64,000 nt of DNA from Cyanoderma ruficeps (lineage: Eukaryota; Chordata; Aves; Passeriformes; Timaliidae). The position numbers were made by a program, and so were the translations under genes. A model generated the notes under the pieces. The model worked only from the letters and a program-made list of their open reading frames with translations. It had not been told where the DNA came from and ran no database searches. The stretch is from assembly GCA_008694505.1 (NCBI GenBank), contig VZDJ01000056.1, forward strand, positions 8,352,786 to 8,416,785, written 5' to 3'. Below, piece by piece: positions 56,001 to 64,000 of the stretch (its first letter is position 1; the number at the start of each line of letters is the position of its first letter).

Positions 56001-58935
56001 AAAAATTTGTAGGGAAGTTTGGTTGCACATCTAAATTTTTGCTACGTGGAGTGAAGCTGAAGAAAGGTCCAGCAAGAGGCACAGTGCAGTGATTCACAGA
56101 CTGCCGTGATCAGACCAAAGATCATTTTTCTGAACAGATTGAAAAACGTCCTCTTTTTAGCAAAATCTGTTGTGCTGGAGGACTGTGTGTTTTATTCCCT
56201 AATCTGCATTCCCTTGGGGTTAAAATATATCTGTAAATGAAAAAAATAAGAAAATCATATGGATCTTATTCTGGTCTCTGGTAGTGTAAAGCCAGAATGA
56301 TGATGATGATGGTGATGGTTTTGTAAGCACAGCGAGAGGCACGTAAGGGAAACGAGTTCAATATATCTCATGTCTGCTGCTCAAAGCACATTTCTCTCTG
56401 AAGAAAACCAGTTCTTGAGGAGTTTGGGAAAGCAAGGAGGGAGACCAGAGGGCTGTGCTTGAAGGAAATAAGTAAACCATTTGCAGTCGTATACTGGAAT
56501 GTGCTTGATTTTGTTACGTTGCCAGAACTTAAGTGAGCTGCATCGCTCAGAGTTTCTGAACTGCTCCGCTCTTTATTGACAATTACAATAAAATATAAAG
56601 CTCATATTTAAATCCTGCCTGATTAGTGCAAACAGAAATGTTTGGGGGAAAATCTGAATTAGTTCCACTTCATAACAGAGTAAATAGTGGATTTTGGCCT
56701 TCATTTAAAACAAAAGGTAAATCTCATACCCAGAATCCAGTCTGTCTCAAAAAATTATTTCCTTGGAAGTCTAAATTGGGATGCCGATGAAGTTTCAGAA
56801 CAAAACGGGTATTTTTATACTTTGTTCATTTCATATTTATCACTAGCTTGTTTGCTAATTTTCATTTGCAAGAGGCAATTCTTCCAGCTAACTGGCTGCC
56901 TCAATGGGCCACTGATTTCTTTGAAGTGACAGTCTGTAAATATGCATAAAAAAGAGATGCAATTAGCGTGTGTGTGGTTCAGTGCAGCCTGATTTCATTG
57001 GCAAGTTTACCCACAGTGTTGATAAGCTACATTATCTAGAAAATTGGCTGCTGAAAAACAGCACCTCTGATTGCCAGCAAAGGTTCCAGATAACAGGGTG
57101 CTGAAGAGAAATATAATTGAGGTTGAATATGTTAACCAAGGTGTCACATGCTCCTTAGAAGCGCTAATTTATCAGCATGTTGGAATTTTTATTAACATTT
57201 GGAATGCATTTCTACCACACTAATGAAGTGGAATTGGCAGTTCAGGTTTTAGTTATTGTCATTTCTGAGAAGTTAAATGTAATTTCTCGTTAGACACAGT
57301 TATGTAAATATATTTGTTCAGGGGCTGAAAAAATTATACATTTCACAAAATACAAATATGTTGTTAAGGAGGAGTATGACAAATCAGTTGCAGTTAAAGT
57401 CATAAAAGCCAGCCAAATCTTTGCCCTGCATTGTGCTTCCTGCAGCATCATTTTTAGGGCACCTGGAAAAAAAACAAACTTAGCAGAGTTTGAGTGAATA
57501 ATAGAGTCAGTCATTAATGTAAAAGCAGCAAGACAGTAAATCAGTGTGATTTGTTGGGTGTTGGTTTAAGGGGGATCACACTGCATGTGTTGTGCTTATC
57601 TCTGCCTCTCCTTTTTTTTGTGTGGAAAGGGTCTGGTGCCCAGAAGGGTGCTGGCTTTTGTTCCCCTTGTTTTTTGACATATGGGAGTTGGTCTGTTTTC
57701 AGTTTCTGGGCTGTACACAAGCACGCTGTGTGACATTAGTTGCAGAATGATGAGAAATCAGTGGAAGGACAACAGTTCCCACGGGCCGCCACAGACTCAA
57801 TTGAAGGAACTTTCACTTCCAATGCTGTGCTTATTGTCTAGAAAAAAAAATTAAACTGGTGATTATGGCTAACTTGAATGTAAGGGAGTTGTGCTGTTAG
57901 CTAAAAAGATTGTGTGAGTGTATGTGTACTTGAAAGGAAACCTCTGAGCTGCCCATCAGCAGCGAAAGGTGATGATAGGAAAGGAGCCTGTGGAAGTTTA
58001 CACCGTGACTTTCAGTAAGACCAGAGCAGGCTGGATGTGCTCATCTTCTGTTGGAACCCTGGAGGCTGAAAATTTCAGGCTTTCCATGCTGAGGGGCATT
58101 GACCCTCAAGCAGGCACTACATTTGACTTGAGGCCATGGAACAGGCTTCCAAAGTTGAGTGATAGCACTGGGGCTGTGGGTGTGTAGTTTGAATAGTATT
58201 GTGTGATCTCATATGGTGAAAAACTTGAATTTGGGATTGTAGTATATAGTAATACATGGAGGAAGATGGAGGATTTAAGGCATTGTCTAAGTCCTTCCTC
58301 TTCTTCTTCTTCCCTCTTCTTCATGGGATCGTGTGGTTTTCTGTAATTGACTGATAGAGTCCGCATTGTGGACTTCAAGTAGTTAGTTTTTGGGTTTAAA
58401 GTAAAAATAATTTAGGTGGCATTTCATAATCGGACGGATTGTCCTTGAAAAGACTTTGTAGAGATAGAGAGGTACTCCATTTTACCTCATTTCTCTAACT
58501 TGCTAGTTAGAGCTCACCTGAGTCTGTAAACAGATGAGAAATAATAAACACCCAAGTCTCACACACGAACTGCAACTCCTCTGTATCAATCCCGACCTTG
58601 GTGGAGAAAAAGAAGCCAGAACCATCACAATCTCCTTTGCACTATTACACTGCTTCTCTTGTGAACTAACCTCTCAAACACTTCTAGACGCTGCCTTTTT
58701 TTTTTGTTACTAAACCCTTGGTCCGTGTGCTCGTTGCAGGGGCATCGTGGACACGCCGCTGATCCGCTCGCGGGAGCTGCAGCCGCTGGTGCGGCACTGG
58801 CTGGCCAACATTCCCGCCGGGAGGCTGGCCCAGCCCACGGACCTGCAGGCTGCCGTGGTCTACCTGGCCTCTGAAGCCTCGGACTATATGACAGGCCATA
58901 ACCTGGTCATCGAGGGTGGACAGAGCCTGTGGTGA
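28870..58935 (+). CDS. MT-Ox: MT-Ox, methyltransferase-oxidoreductase fusion of gadusol synthesis (9 exons seen; two missing)
   Basis: In vertebrates this two-domain enzyme turns 2-epi-5-epi-valiolone into gadusol, with an N-terminal class I SAM O-methyltransferase and a C-terminal short-chain dehydrogenase/reductase. Exons seen: 28870-29029, 31782-32014, 39003-39239, 39863-39940, 41184-41400, 46069-46277, 46791-46863, 52009-52126 and 58740-58935. The SDR half keeps [12 protein letters not shown], the catalytic Ser in TASMAS, YNASK and PGIVDTPL, ending GGQSLW. The methyltransferase half keeps its length but has LFIG for LEIG, ACAEAS for ACELEP and DADQRN for DADKxN. The exon expected between 29029 and 31782 was not found, and direct splicing of these two would shift the frame. 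The first short coding exon is also unidentified. Either the methyltransferase is decaying or an exon escaped detection. Confidence 0.85.
29030..31781 (+). other. MT-Ox: MT-Ox intron region expected to hold a missing exon
   Basis: By alignment to fish MT-Ox, an exon of about 128 nt (3n+2) with a segment like HDW...ITGQVEG should lie here. I see no convincing match in any + frame. A poly-T tract and AG lie near 30665-30680, and a T run lies near 31420-31436. Confidence 0.6.
31782..32014 (+). CDS. MT-Ox: MT-Ox exon, SAM-binding core (degenerate motifs)
   Basis: The exon lies between TTCCACAG and GTAAAG. It encodes [20 protein letters not shown], then [16 protein letters not shown], and ends DTLE in phase 0. 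Length matches the fish protein with no indel. The motif I acidic residue (LEIG) is Phe (31832-31834), and the ribose-binding acidic residue is Ala (31910-31912). An in-frame ATG at 31742 lies just upstream in the intron. Confidence 0.88.
32015..39002 (+). other. MT-Ox: MT-Ox intron, about 7.0 kb
   Basis: Longest intron of the gene. It contains an old CR1 coding fragment near 38430-38720. No other exon or gene is recognised. Confidence 0.8.
38430..38720 (-). mobile_element. old CR1-like LINE coding fragment, antisense
   Basis: The reverse complement resembles the CR1 reverse transcriptase segment around the 'DPGNYRPVSLTS' block. ATCTGGGAATTGCAGACTAG and GTGTGTCCCACTTCAGTAG are visible. It is heavily mutated with stops. 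Confidence 0.5.
39003..39239 (+). CDS. MT-Ox: MT-Ox exon, metal/catalytic region of methyltransferase half
   Basis: Seventy-nine codons in phase 0 between CCCAG and GTTAGT, with [35 protein letters not shown] and SDPRVEE. The metal-binding Asp and the EN pair remain. The lysine of the family DADK motif is Gln (39054-39056). Confidence 0.92.
39863..39940 (+). CDS. MT-Ox: MT-Ox exon, end of methyltransferase fold and start of linker
   Basis: Twenty-six codons, [16 protein letters not shown] followed by [10 protein letters not shown], between TTGCAG and GTGGGT in phase 0. It matches the terminal strand and GLTIIRR motif of the fish enzyme. Confidence 0.9.
41053..41107. other. inverted repeat with 20-bp arms
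   Basis: The left arm at 41053-41072 and right arm at 41088-41107 are reverse complements with one mismatch around a 15-nt loop. The structure ends 76 nt before the acceptor of the SDR-opening exon at 41184. Confidence 0.8.
41184..41400 (+). CDS. MT-Ox: MT-Ox exon, linker and SDR nucleotide-binding motif
   Basis: Between TTTCAG and GTAAGC. It encodes the linker ending [20 protein letters not shown], then [20 protein letters not shown], the Rossmann TGxxxGIG motif. Ends in phase 1. Strongly conserved. Confidence 0.95.
41401..46068 (+). other. MT-Ox: MT-Ox intron, about 4.7 kb
   Basis: No extra exon recognised. A CpG-rich patch lies at about 45600-45860, and a (TA)n-rich stretch at 45934-46012 ends about 55 bp before the next exon. 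Confidence 0.8.
45934..46012. repeat. (TA)n simple repeats
   Basis: Two runs of alternating TA (ATATATATATATATG and ATATATATATATAG) surround a short AT-rich interval. Confidence 0.9.
46069..46277 (+). CDS. MT-Ox: MT-Ox exon, SDR NNAG region
   Basis: Between ATGCAG and GTAAGT. It encodes [28 protein letters not shown] and [18 protein letters not shown], ending CCQ in phase 0. It follows a (TA)n-rich stretch by about 50 bp. Confidence 0.95.
46791..46863 (+). CDS. MT-Ox: MT-Ox exon, SDR catalytic serine
   Basis: Between GTCACAG and GTGAGC. It encodes [20 protein letters not shown] followed by ASLI, with the catalytic serine in the strand after INTA. Ends in phase 1. Confidence 0.94.
47519..48494. 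repeat. dispersed direct repeat, two ~75-bp copies
   Basis: 47519-47598 and 48414-48494 share AATCTAGTAG(C/T)TAT, ACTGAAAACC and GTCCATCTGCTGAATGTTA plus AATAAATATG-type ends, in the same order and orientation, about 895 bp apart. Confidence 0.75.
48853..48895. repeat. (CTCTG)n pentanucleotide microsatellite
   Basis: About eight consecutive perfect CTCTG units. Confidence 0.95.
48940..49526 (-). mobile_element. endogenous retrovirus LTR, antisense
   Basis: Read on the - strand, it starts TGTTCTGACTTTGGCTGGCA and contains CAGAACAGCTGACTCTAACT and GGTGAGAAACTGCACTGTG. These match an abundant avian LTR type beginning TGTCCTGGTTTCGGCTGGGA. The 3' end is approximate. No viral genes accompany it. 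Confidence 0.7.
51380..51650. repeat. AT-rich low-complexity stretch
   Basis: Irregular repetition of CATAT, ATATAAT and TATCATAT words, about 360 bp before the YNASK exon. Confidence 0.8.
52009..52126 (+). CDS. MT-Ox: MT-Ox exon, SDR YxxxK catalytic motif
   Basis: Between TTGCAG and GTAAGT. It encodes [20 protein letters not shown] and then [18 protein letters not shown]. The Tyr-x-x-x-Lys pair is intact. Confidence 0.95.
55638..55639. other. two ambiguous bases (N)
   Basis: NN follows a T homopolymer and precedes a C run, so this is probably a base-calling or assembly uncertainty. Confidence 0.95.
58049..58598 (+). mobile_element. solo LTR of an endogenous retrovirus, same family as 15594-16139
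   Basis: Begins TGTTGGAACCCTGG, shares GTAAAAATAATTTAGGTG and AGTATATAGTAATA with the first copy, and has AATAAA at 58543-58548 followed by CACCCAAGTC. It is in the transcriptional sense of MT-Ox, about 140 bp before its last exon. The 3' limit is approximate. Confidence 0.75.
58740..58935 (+). CDS. MT-Ox: MT-Ox terminal exon
   Basis: After TTGCAG it completes a proline codon and encodes [37 protein letters not shown] and [17 protein letters not shown], stopping at TGA 58933-58935. GC-rich and highly conserved. AATAAA motifs at 59359-59364 and 59781-59786 are candidate polyadenylation signals. Confidence 0.96.
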
Positions 58936-61429
58936 GAGGTGCACTGCAGTCTCCCCTCTCACGGGGTTCGGGAAGTGCATATTAGCGTTCAGCTTAGTCC
59001 CAGTTTTGGCTTGCGTGGCTACGTGGCTAGCTAATATGAAATTATTGTTTTCTTCTTTCGGGTGTTAATTTGGAGGCTTGTATAATGCACAGGGAAAAAA
59101 GAGGGCAATCTTTCAGTTTTCCACCATTTTCGTGTTTTTTGCAGTCGCATTTCTGTTAAATTAGCGTTTAATGATATAAAAGTACATTTACTGCAGTGAG
59201 ATTTGGCTATTATTTAAGTTTAACAGGGGGCATTTTTAAAGCAATCAGTATTAGCTGGTCTGTGTAGTTTATTGTTCTTAGGCAATTTTTTTTTGTATTC
59301 AAGTTGTTCCAGTGACATCTGTGAGTGGTGAAAAACAGTTGGATGTAGTGTTAAAAAAAATAAATTAGTTCATTACATTTGAACCTGAACGTTGCCATTT
59401 TATATTTACTGGTGTTCTTTAGTTTTTGACAGTGTTTTTATACAAACACCCACATAAATGCCCCTGAAAGAACAGTGCTGCACTTAATAGAGATTCATGG
59501 TTGGTAATTATAATGGCTCTAATCCAAACCCATTGAGGTAAGTAGGGACTGCTCATACACTTTAAGTTAAATGTGTGTTTAAGTGTTGCTACAACTGGGT
59601 CTTTGTTTTCCATGACAGACAGAAGTAAGCAAAGGTCATCGTCCAAATAATTTTTTTTCCTCTTGTAAAATTCTGGACAGCTCTTGGGTGTAAACCAAGG
59701 CCAGCTCAAGTGATATTGATACAGTTCTGTTGGCTGAAGAGCTCGTTTTGGTGATAGCATTGGGTTCATTGCTTATAGGCAATAAAACGTGGCACAATAA
59801 CCCCACGCTTCTGATATCGCCCTGGATAAAGACAGACTTCCATCCTGAGGGCCCTTAAACATAACCCCAAGGAGAATTTACGGGAAGAAATTCACTTGCA
59901 AATCCTCATGTCATTTGTTTTGCATTTGGCAGCTCTTTGTTACCATAACATAAATAATTGTGGATGGATGTCATTACTTTGATTAAGTGCTACAAGCCCA
60001 TGCATTGGCTGGCCATTATTGTGGGGAATTGCTGTAATGGCTTCAGACTTGACATTCTCTGCTACGTTGTAAGGTATGCGCCTCGCTGACGTACTATCAT
60101 CGTTATCGTGGATAAAGTGCAAGAAGATACTTGTCTTCATTAAATTTTCTATTAGACCATTGATAATTAATACATATCTCATGTTTCATCTTGAGTCGTT
60201 TTTCTGGGGAGTGTTGCTGTTAAGCGACTCAGGGTTGGAGCTTTTTGGCTTGAAATCCTTGCCTTGTGTGCATGATCTAATTTATTGACAATGCTCTGCA
60301 AACTCACAGGCTTAAGCAGAGCCTGATTTTGGATAAATCTTCAAGAAAAACAATTAAGGATTTAAACGTTTTATTATTTTTCTGGGCGCACAAAACCTTT
60401 TCTCTCCTGGCTCCCACACTTGCATCATTCTGTGTCATGCTCTGGAGGGCTCGGCAGAGTTCTCACATCCCTCTGGCTGGCTTTTCACCCAGAGGTTAAT
60501 GTGCAAACATTGGTGAACTCATCAGGAGCTCTTCCAAGGGATCCTAGAGGGGCTTGTATACTATTGCTTGGACTGCTGGTGAACAGTTTGTTGCAGCTTC
60601 TACCTAAAGTGTACAATAATGAACTTCAGTTAATTTGAAACATGAACTGCTGTTGGCAGTGGAACTATGAGCAATGCTTTCACTTTCTCAGCAGAAAGAC
60701 AGAAGACTGAATGGACTGCTGAGGCTGAACTCCCATTTCTTGCCTGGAGGTGGTTGCAGTTCAGCACCTAAAGGCACTGGCAGGGCACTGCAGGAAGCTG
60801 AACTCCACTGCCCTGGTGCTGGCTGGTTTTGGGAAGACTTTCAGCCAGCAAAGGTCATGCTGTGATTTTCACAAGATTCAAGTCAAAAACAAAACCCAGA
60901 CATAAAAAACCCTCACCTAGACTTAAAAAAAAAATCAAAATGATATTTTAACTAAGCAGCCTCCAGTGTTTGGACTAGAGTTTGTCTCGCCTGCTCTATT
61001 TGCCTCCAGGCTCTGCCTTTGAAGGGCTGAGTGGGCAAAGCAGAGGAATGAGCTTACCTGCACAGGCTGATGTGGGGCTTGGCTCCTGTTTGGGGACATT
61101 TCTATGTGCCCACGTGGGCCCTGGCCCTGCCCCATGTTGGCCCAGAGAGGCTGGTGGAAGGGGCTGTCTCTCACTCCATGACATAGGAGGGGCTCAGAAG
61201 TAAGCAGCCCAAGAGAGCACAGCACCTAGTGCCAAATCCCCAAGCTAATTGGCAGATACTCTCACAGAACTTTTGTTTTTCATGGCATCCTCACTTTGGC
61301 CAAAGAAACATTCCTGGAGGAGATTATGTGTCAGAAGGGAAGTCTCTTTCTCCCTGTACGTATGAGCTGGCCTGTCTCTTCCTAAGGAAACACTTTCATC
61401 TCTCTCCTCCACGGGCCTGTTGAGTCATC

Positions 61430-61545
61430 AAAGGTTGGAAGGGACCTTAAAGATCTTCTAGTTCCAACCACCCTGCCATGGACAAGGGACAGCTTGCCCT
61501 AGACCAGGTTGCTCAAAACCCCATCCAACCTGGCCTCAAACCCAG
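61430..61545 (-). mobile_element. CR1 LINE 3' fragment, antisense
   Basis: AAAGGTTGGAAGGGACCTTA, GATCTTCTAGTTCCAACC, GACCAGGTTGCTCAAAACCC and CATCCAACCTGGCCT occur in the reverse-complement order of a CR1 3' UTR. Confidence 0.85.
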
Positions 61546-61904
61546 GGCTTCATCCATCTGGGAGTTCTGGCAATGGCACTGTGGCTCCTCACCCTCTCCC
61601 TCAGAATTTCCTGAGGGAAATATCTGATTTCCACTCAAAGGCCATGTGACTATGCACTGTGACCATGCAGTGCTGCTTCTGCCTGGTAGCACCAAACCTG
61701 GCATTTGGGTTGGGAGCTGTGGGGTGGCTGGTCTTTGGGCATGGGGCTCCCCACACTCTGCCTCGTGCTGTAGGGGAGGCTCATTGCTGCAGCCATGGAG
61801 GCTCTTCTGGAGACGCAGCCCTAAAGCCAAGTGGACGCACCGTTTTCCACTTTAGAGGGAAAAAAAAAAGTTCAAGACATTTATATCAAGGTCTAGAAAT
61901 ATCC

Positions 61905-62205
61905 AAAAGGAAGATGTTGAGAGGATGGTGATGATGCCAAGTCAAAAGACAAGAGGTCATGGGCATAAAATGATTCTTGGGAAGTTCCACCTGAACACGA
62001 GGAAGAACTTTCCTGTGCAGTGACGGACCATGGGAACAGATTGCCCAGAGAGGATGTGGAGTCTCCCTCATTGGGGATATTCCAGAACTGACTGCAATGC
62101 CCTGTTATGTATTCTTGGATAACCCTGCCTGAGCACGGCGGTGGAACCCGGAGACACACTTTAATTCCTTCCAGCCAGAACCATTCTGTGACTGTGTGAA
62201 GAATG
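61905..62205 (+). mobile_element. CR1 LINE 3' fragment, sense
   Basis: Contains GACAAGAGGTCATGGGC, AAGTTCCACCTGAACACGAG, GAAGAACTTTCCTGTGCAG, ATTCCAGAACTGACTGCAA and the terminal CCATTCTGTGACTGTGTG. It lies in opposite orientation to the neighbouring CR1 piece. Confidence 0.82.
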
Positions 62206-64000
62206 CGAGAAAAGCCTTTCCCCCTCCTAGCAGGGGAAAACCTGCGGTGCAGGGGGTGCGGTGTGGGGCGTGCAGAGCAGGGGGAAGCGGTTCGGGGCTG
62301 TGGTGCCGGGGGGATGCGGTGCGGGGGATGCGATGCTGTGCAGGCGGAGGCGCCGTTCCCGGCGGTACCTCTAGGAGGAAACCTCAACCTGTGTTGTGTC
62401 TGCGGGAGCCGGGCTTCCCGGCTCCGCTATTCAACTTTTATATCGCAGCTAAGTTAGTACTTTTGATATTTCTAAGTTTTTTTTTTTTTTAAACATTTAT
62501 GTAGAACACCACATAATTGCAGAAAAGATAATAGTCACATACCCTAGGGCTTGGTGTACACTTATGTTAAAAGTACAGCTTTTATTGGCAACTAAAGTAA
62601 TAACCTTTCCATGTCAAATTGCTTTAAATTAAACTTAAAAAAAAATGCTGGCTGATACCCACACTTAGTAATTGTCAAACATTAGCATAATGTGGAATAC
62701 TAAAGCTGCTTAAATCTTGGGTTTAAAAATAATTATTTACTTAGGTAAATTCTCTATTCAAAAGCATAATATTAGATTTTTTTTTTATTTTTTTTACACA
62801 GTCTCCTCAATGTATATGTTAAAATGCAGACCTGAGCTTGACGTGGAAGTGGGGCCAAATGTTACCGTGGTCTCTGAGAAAAAGAGGGATTTTATACCTT
62901 TAGCTCATCTGTCCATCATTGCTCACCTGGAAAGAAATGTTTTAAGGTTGTACCTCTGAAGGCAGAGGTGCTGTGGGTGACATCTGGTGACCCAAGGAGA
63001 GTGACCTGCTGTACTTGCTGATCGTACCCCCTGCTGCAGCCCTGGAGTGCAACATAATGTTCCTGGTGCTGGATGACATCTGGGAGAGGGAAGCCTCAAG
63101 GATGTGGGTGTGGAAAGCCAAGGTCAGCAGGTCGGTAAAGTGTTTCATCCAGGTGCATTTCAGATTTCTGCTCCAGCAGAAGCTGGATGCACACGTGGTG
63201 GGAACCATTCAAATTCCCGGTGTGAAGCAGGAGAGGAGACATCGCACTGTGAGATGTGGCTCTCGGGACTCGCTGCTGTGTGTGAAGGAGACTGGACCTA
63301 CCAGGTGCTGTGAGGGCACAAACTCTCACGGTTTGCTGCTTTTGGGAGGCTCAGGCTCTGGCATGCCCACCTTGTGGGGTCCATCCCATTGCCAGCACTT
63401 CCCTGTGAAGTCCACCACAGCACTGTGAGTCTCAGAAACACGTCAGTGTTTTACTGGAAGTTCAGCAAAATCTATTTTGGAATATTTTCTTAAAGGAATC
63501 ATCAGTGCCCTTATTAGGGCAGAGGGTTTTTTTGGCAAATTCCCACACCTTTGACTAGCAAGTTAGAAAGGGATTGCCTTTCCCACAGCTTTAGGGAGCA
63601 GGAAGCTCTGGGAGGCTCTTGCTGCCTTTCCAGCAACTTTTCAGAGGGACAAGATGGAGCAGTACTACTCAGTTACAAGAAAGTTACGAACTTGAAGGGA
63701 GTTAAACAGTTGTTGGGAGGGGAAACACAAGGAGCTGAGGACTGAAAATTAGATAACTTTCCCAGCCTTGCCTAATATCATAAGTGTTTAACACTGTAAT
63801 TATAAATCTGATTATATACTAATTTCCACACTGTTTCAATTGTTTAAAGCAGAGAAGGAAAGTGCACGCTCTTCCTTGGAGAACCTTAATGCAGTCCTAC
63901 AGCGTGTGCCTTCTCACCACAATAGATTGGAATTCTTCAACATCTCTGAATAACAGTGAGTGTTTGCTGCTAGATTCTCACCTGCCTGATGTCTTTTCTC

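Larger units (their letters stand above)
52127..58739 (+). other. MT-Ox: MT-Ox last intron, about 6.6 kb
   Basis: Contains a poly-T run with two undetermined bases at 55638-55639 and a sense-oriented LTR close to the final exon. No other exon is recognised. Confidence 0.85.
58936..64000. other. MT-Ox 3' UTR and downstream flank
   Basis: An AT-rich 3' UTR with candidate AATAAA signals at 59359 and 59781, then sequence without a recognised gene. CR1 pieces lie at 61430-61545 and 61905-62205, and a GC-rich patch at 62210-62440. Confidence 0.6.

Noticed and set aside
15594..58598. The two related LTRs as ends of one giant provirus
   Set aside because: They are strongly diverged from each other and the interval contains two host genes, not viral genes.
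63015..63428. 137-residue open frame near the right end
   Set aside because: No recognisable domain, no splice or promoter context, and opposite-strand frames of similar length overlap it.

Overview
The window is vertebrate nuclear DNA, almost certainly from a bird. It has GT-AG introns, CR1 LINE tails in both orientations, avian-type LTRs, and a MITF-EEVS-(MT-Ox) gene order. From established knowledge, the EEVS/MT-Ox pair (2-epi-5-epi-valiolone synthase and a methyltransferase-oxidoreductase fusion) sits beside MITF in fish, amphibians, reptiles and birds and makes the sunscreen gadusol. Placental mammals lack it. I built all gene models by hand from splice sites, reading phase and protein family motifs.

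Layout. (1) 1-5398, + strand: the last four coding exons of MITF (basic region, helix-loop-helix, leucine zipper and C-terminus), including the alternative acceptor pair that makes the 6-residue (+)/(-) isoforms. A long AT-rich 3' UTR follows. (2) About 9-14.9 kb: a gene-free tail-to-tail spacer with CR1 pieces. (3) 14949-22481 (upstream in-frame start possible at 22703), - strand: EEVS in five coding exons, with NAD-loop and metal-ligand residues present. Two local rearrangements stand out: a 132-bp tandem duplication of the start-codon region and a minisatellite built from copies of the intron 3 splice acceptor. (4) 22.7-28.9 kb: the head-to-head spacer between EEVS and MT-Ox, probably holding both promoters. 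(5) 28870-58935, + strand: MT-Ox in nine recognisable coding exons. The first short coding exon and one exon of the methyltransferase half could not be found. (6) 58.9-64 kb: 3' flank with CR1 fragments and no recognised gene.

How the genes work together: EEVS cyclises sedoheptulose 7-phosphate to 2-epi-5-epi-valiolone, and the two-domain MT-Ox oxidises and O-methylates it to gadusol. MITF is the pigment-cell master regulator next door. The main novelty is that the oxidoreductase half of MT-Ox keeps every SDR catalytic motif, while the methyltransferase half has lost two SAM-binding acidic residues, the catalytic lysine and apparently a whole exon. Without that exon the reading frame does not connect. 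This bird may therefore make an unmethylated product or be losing the pathway one domain at a time.
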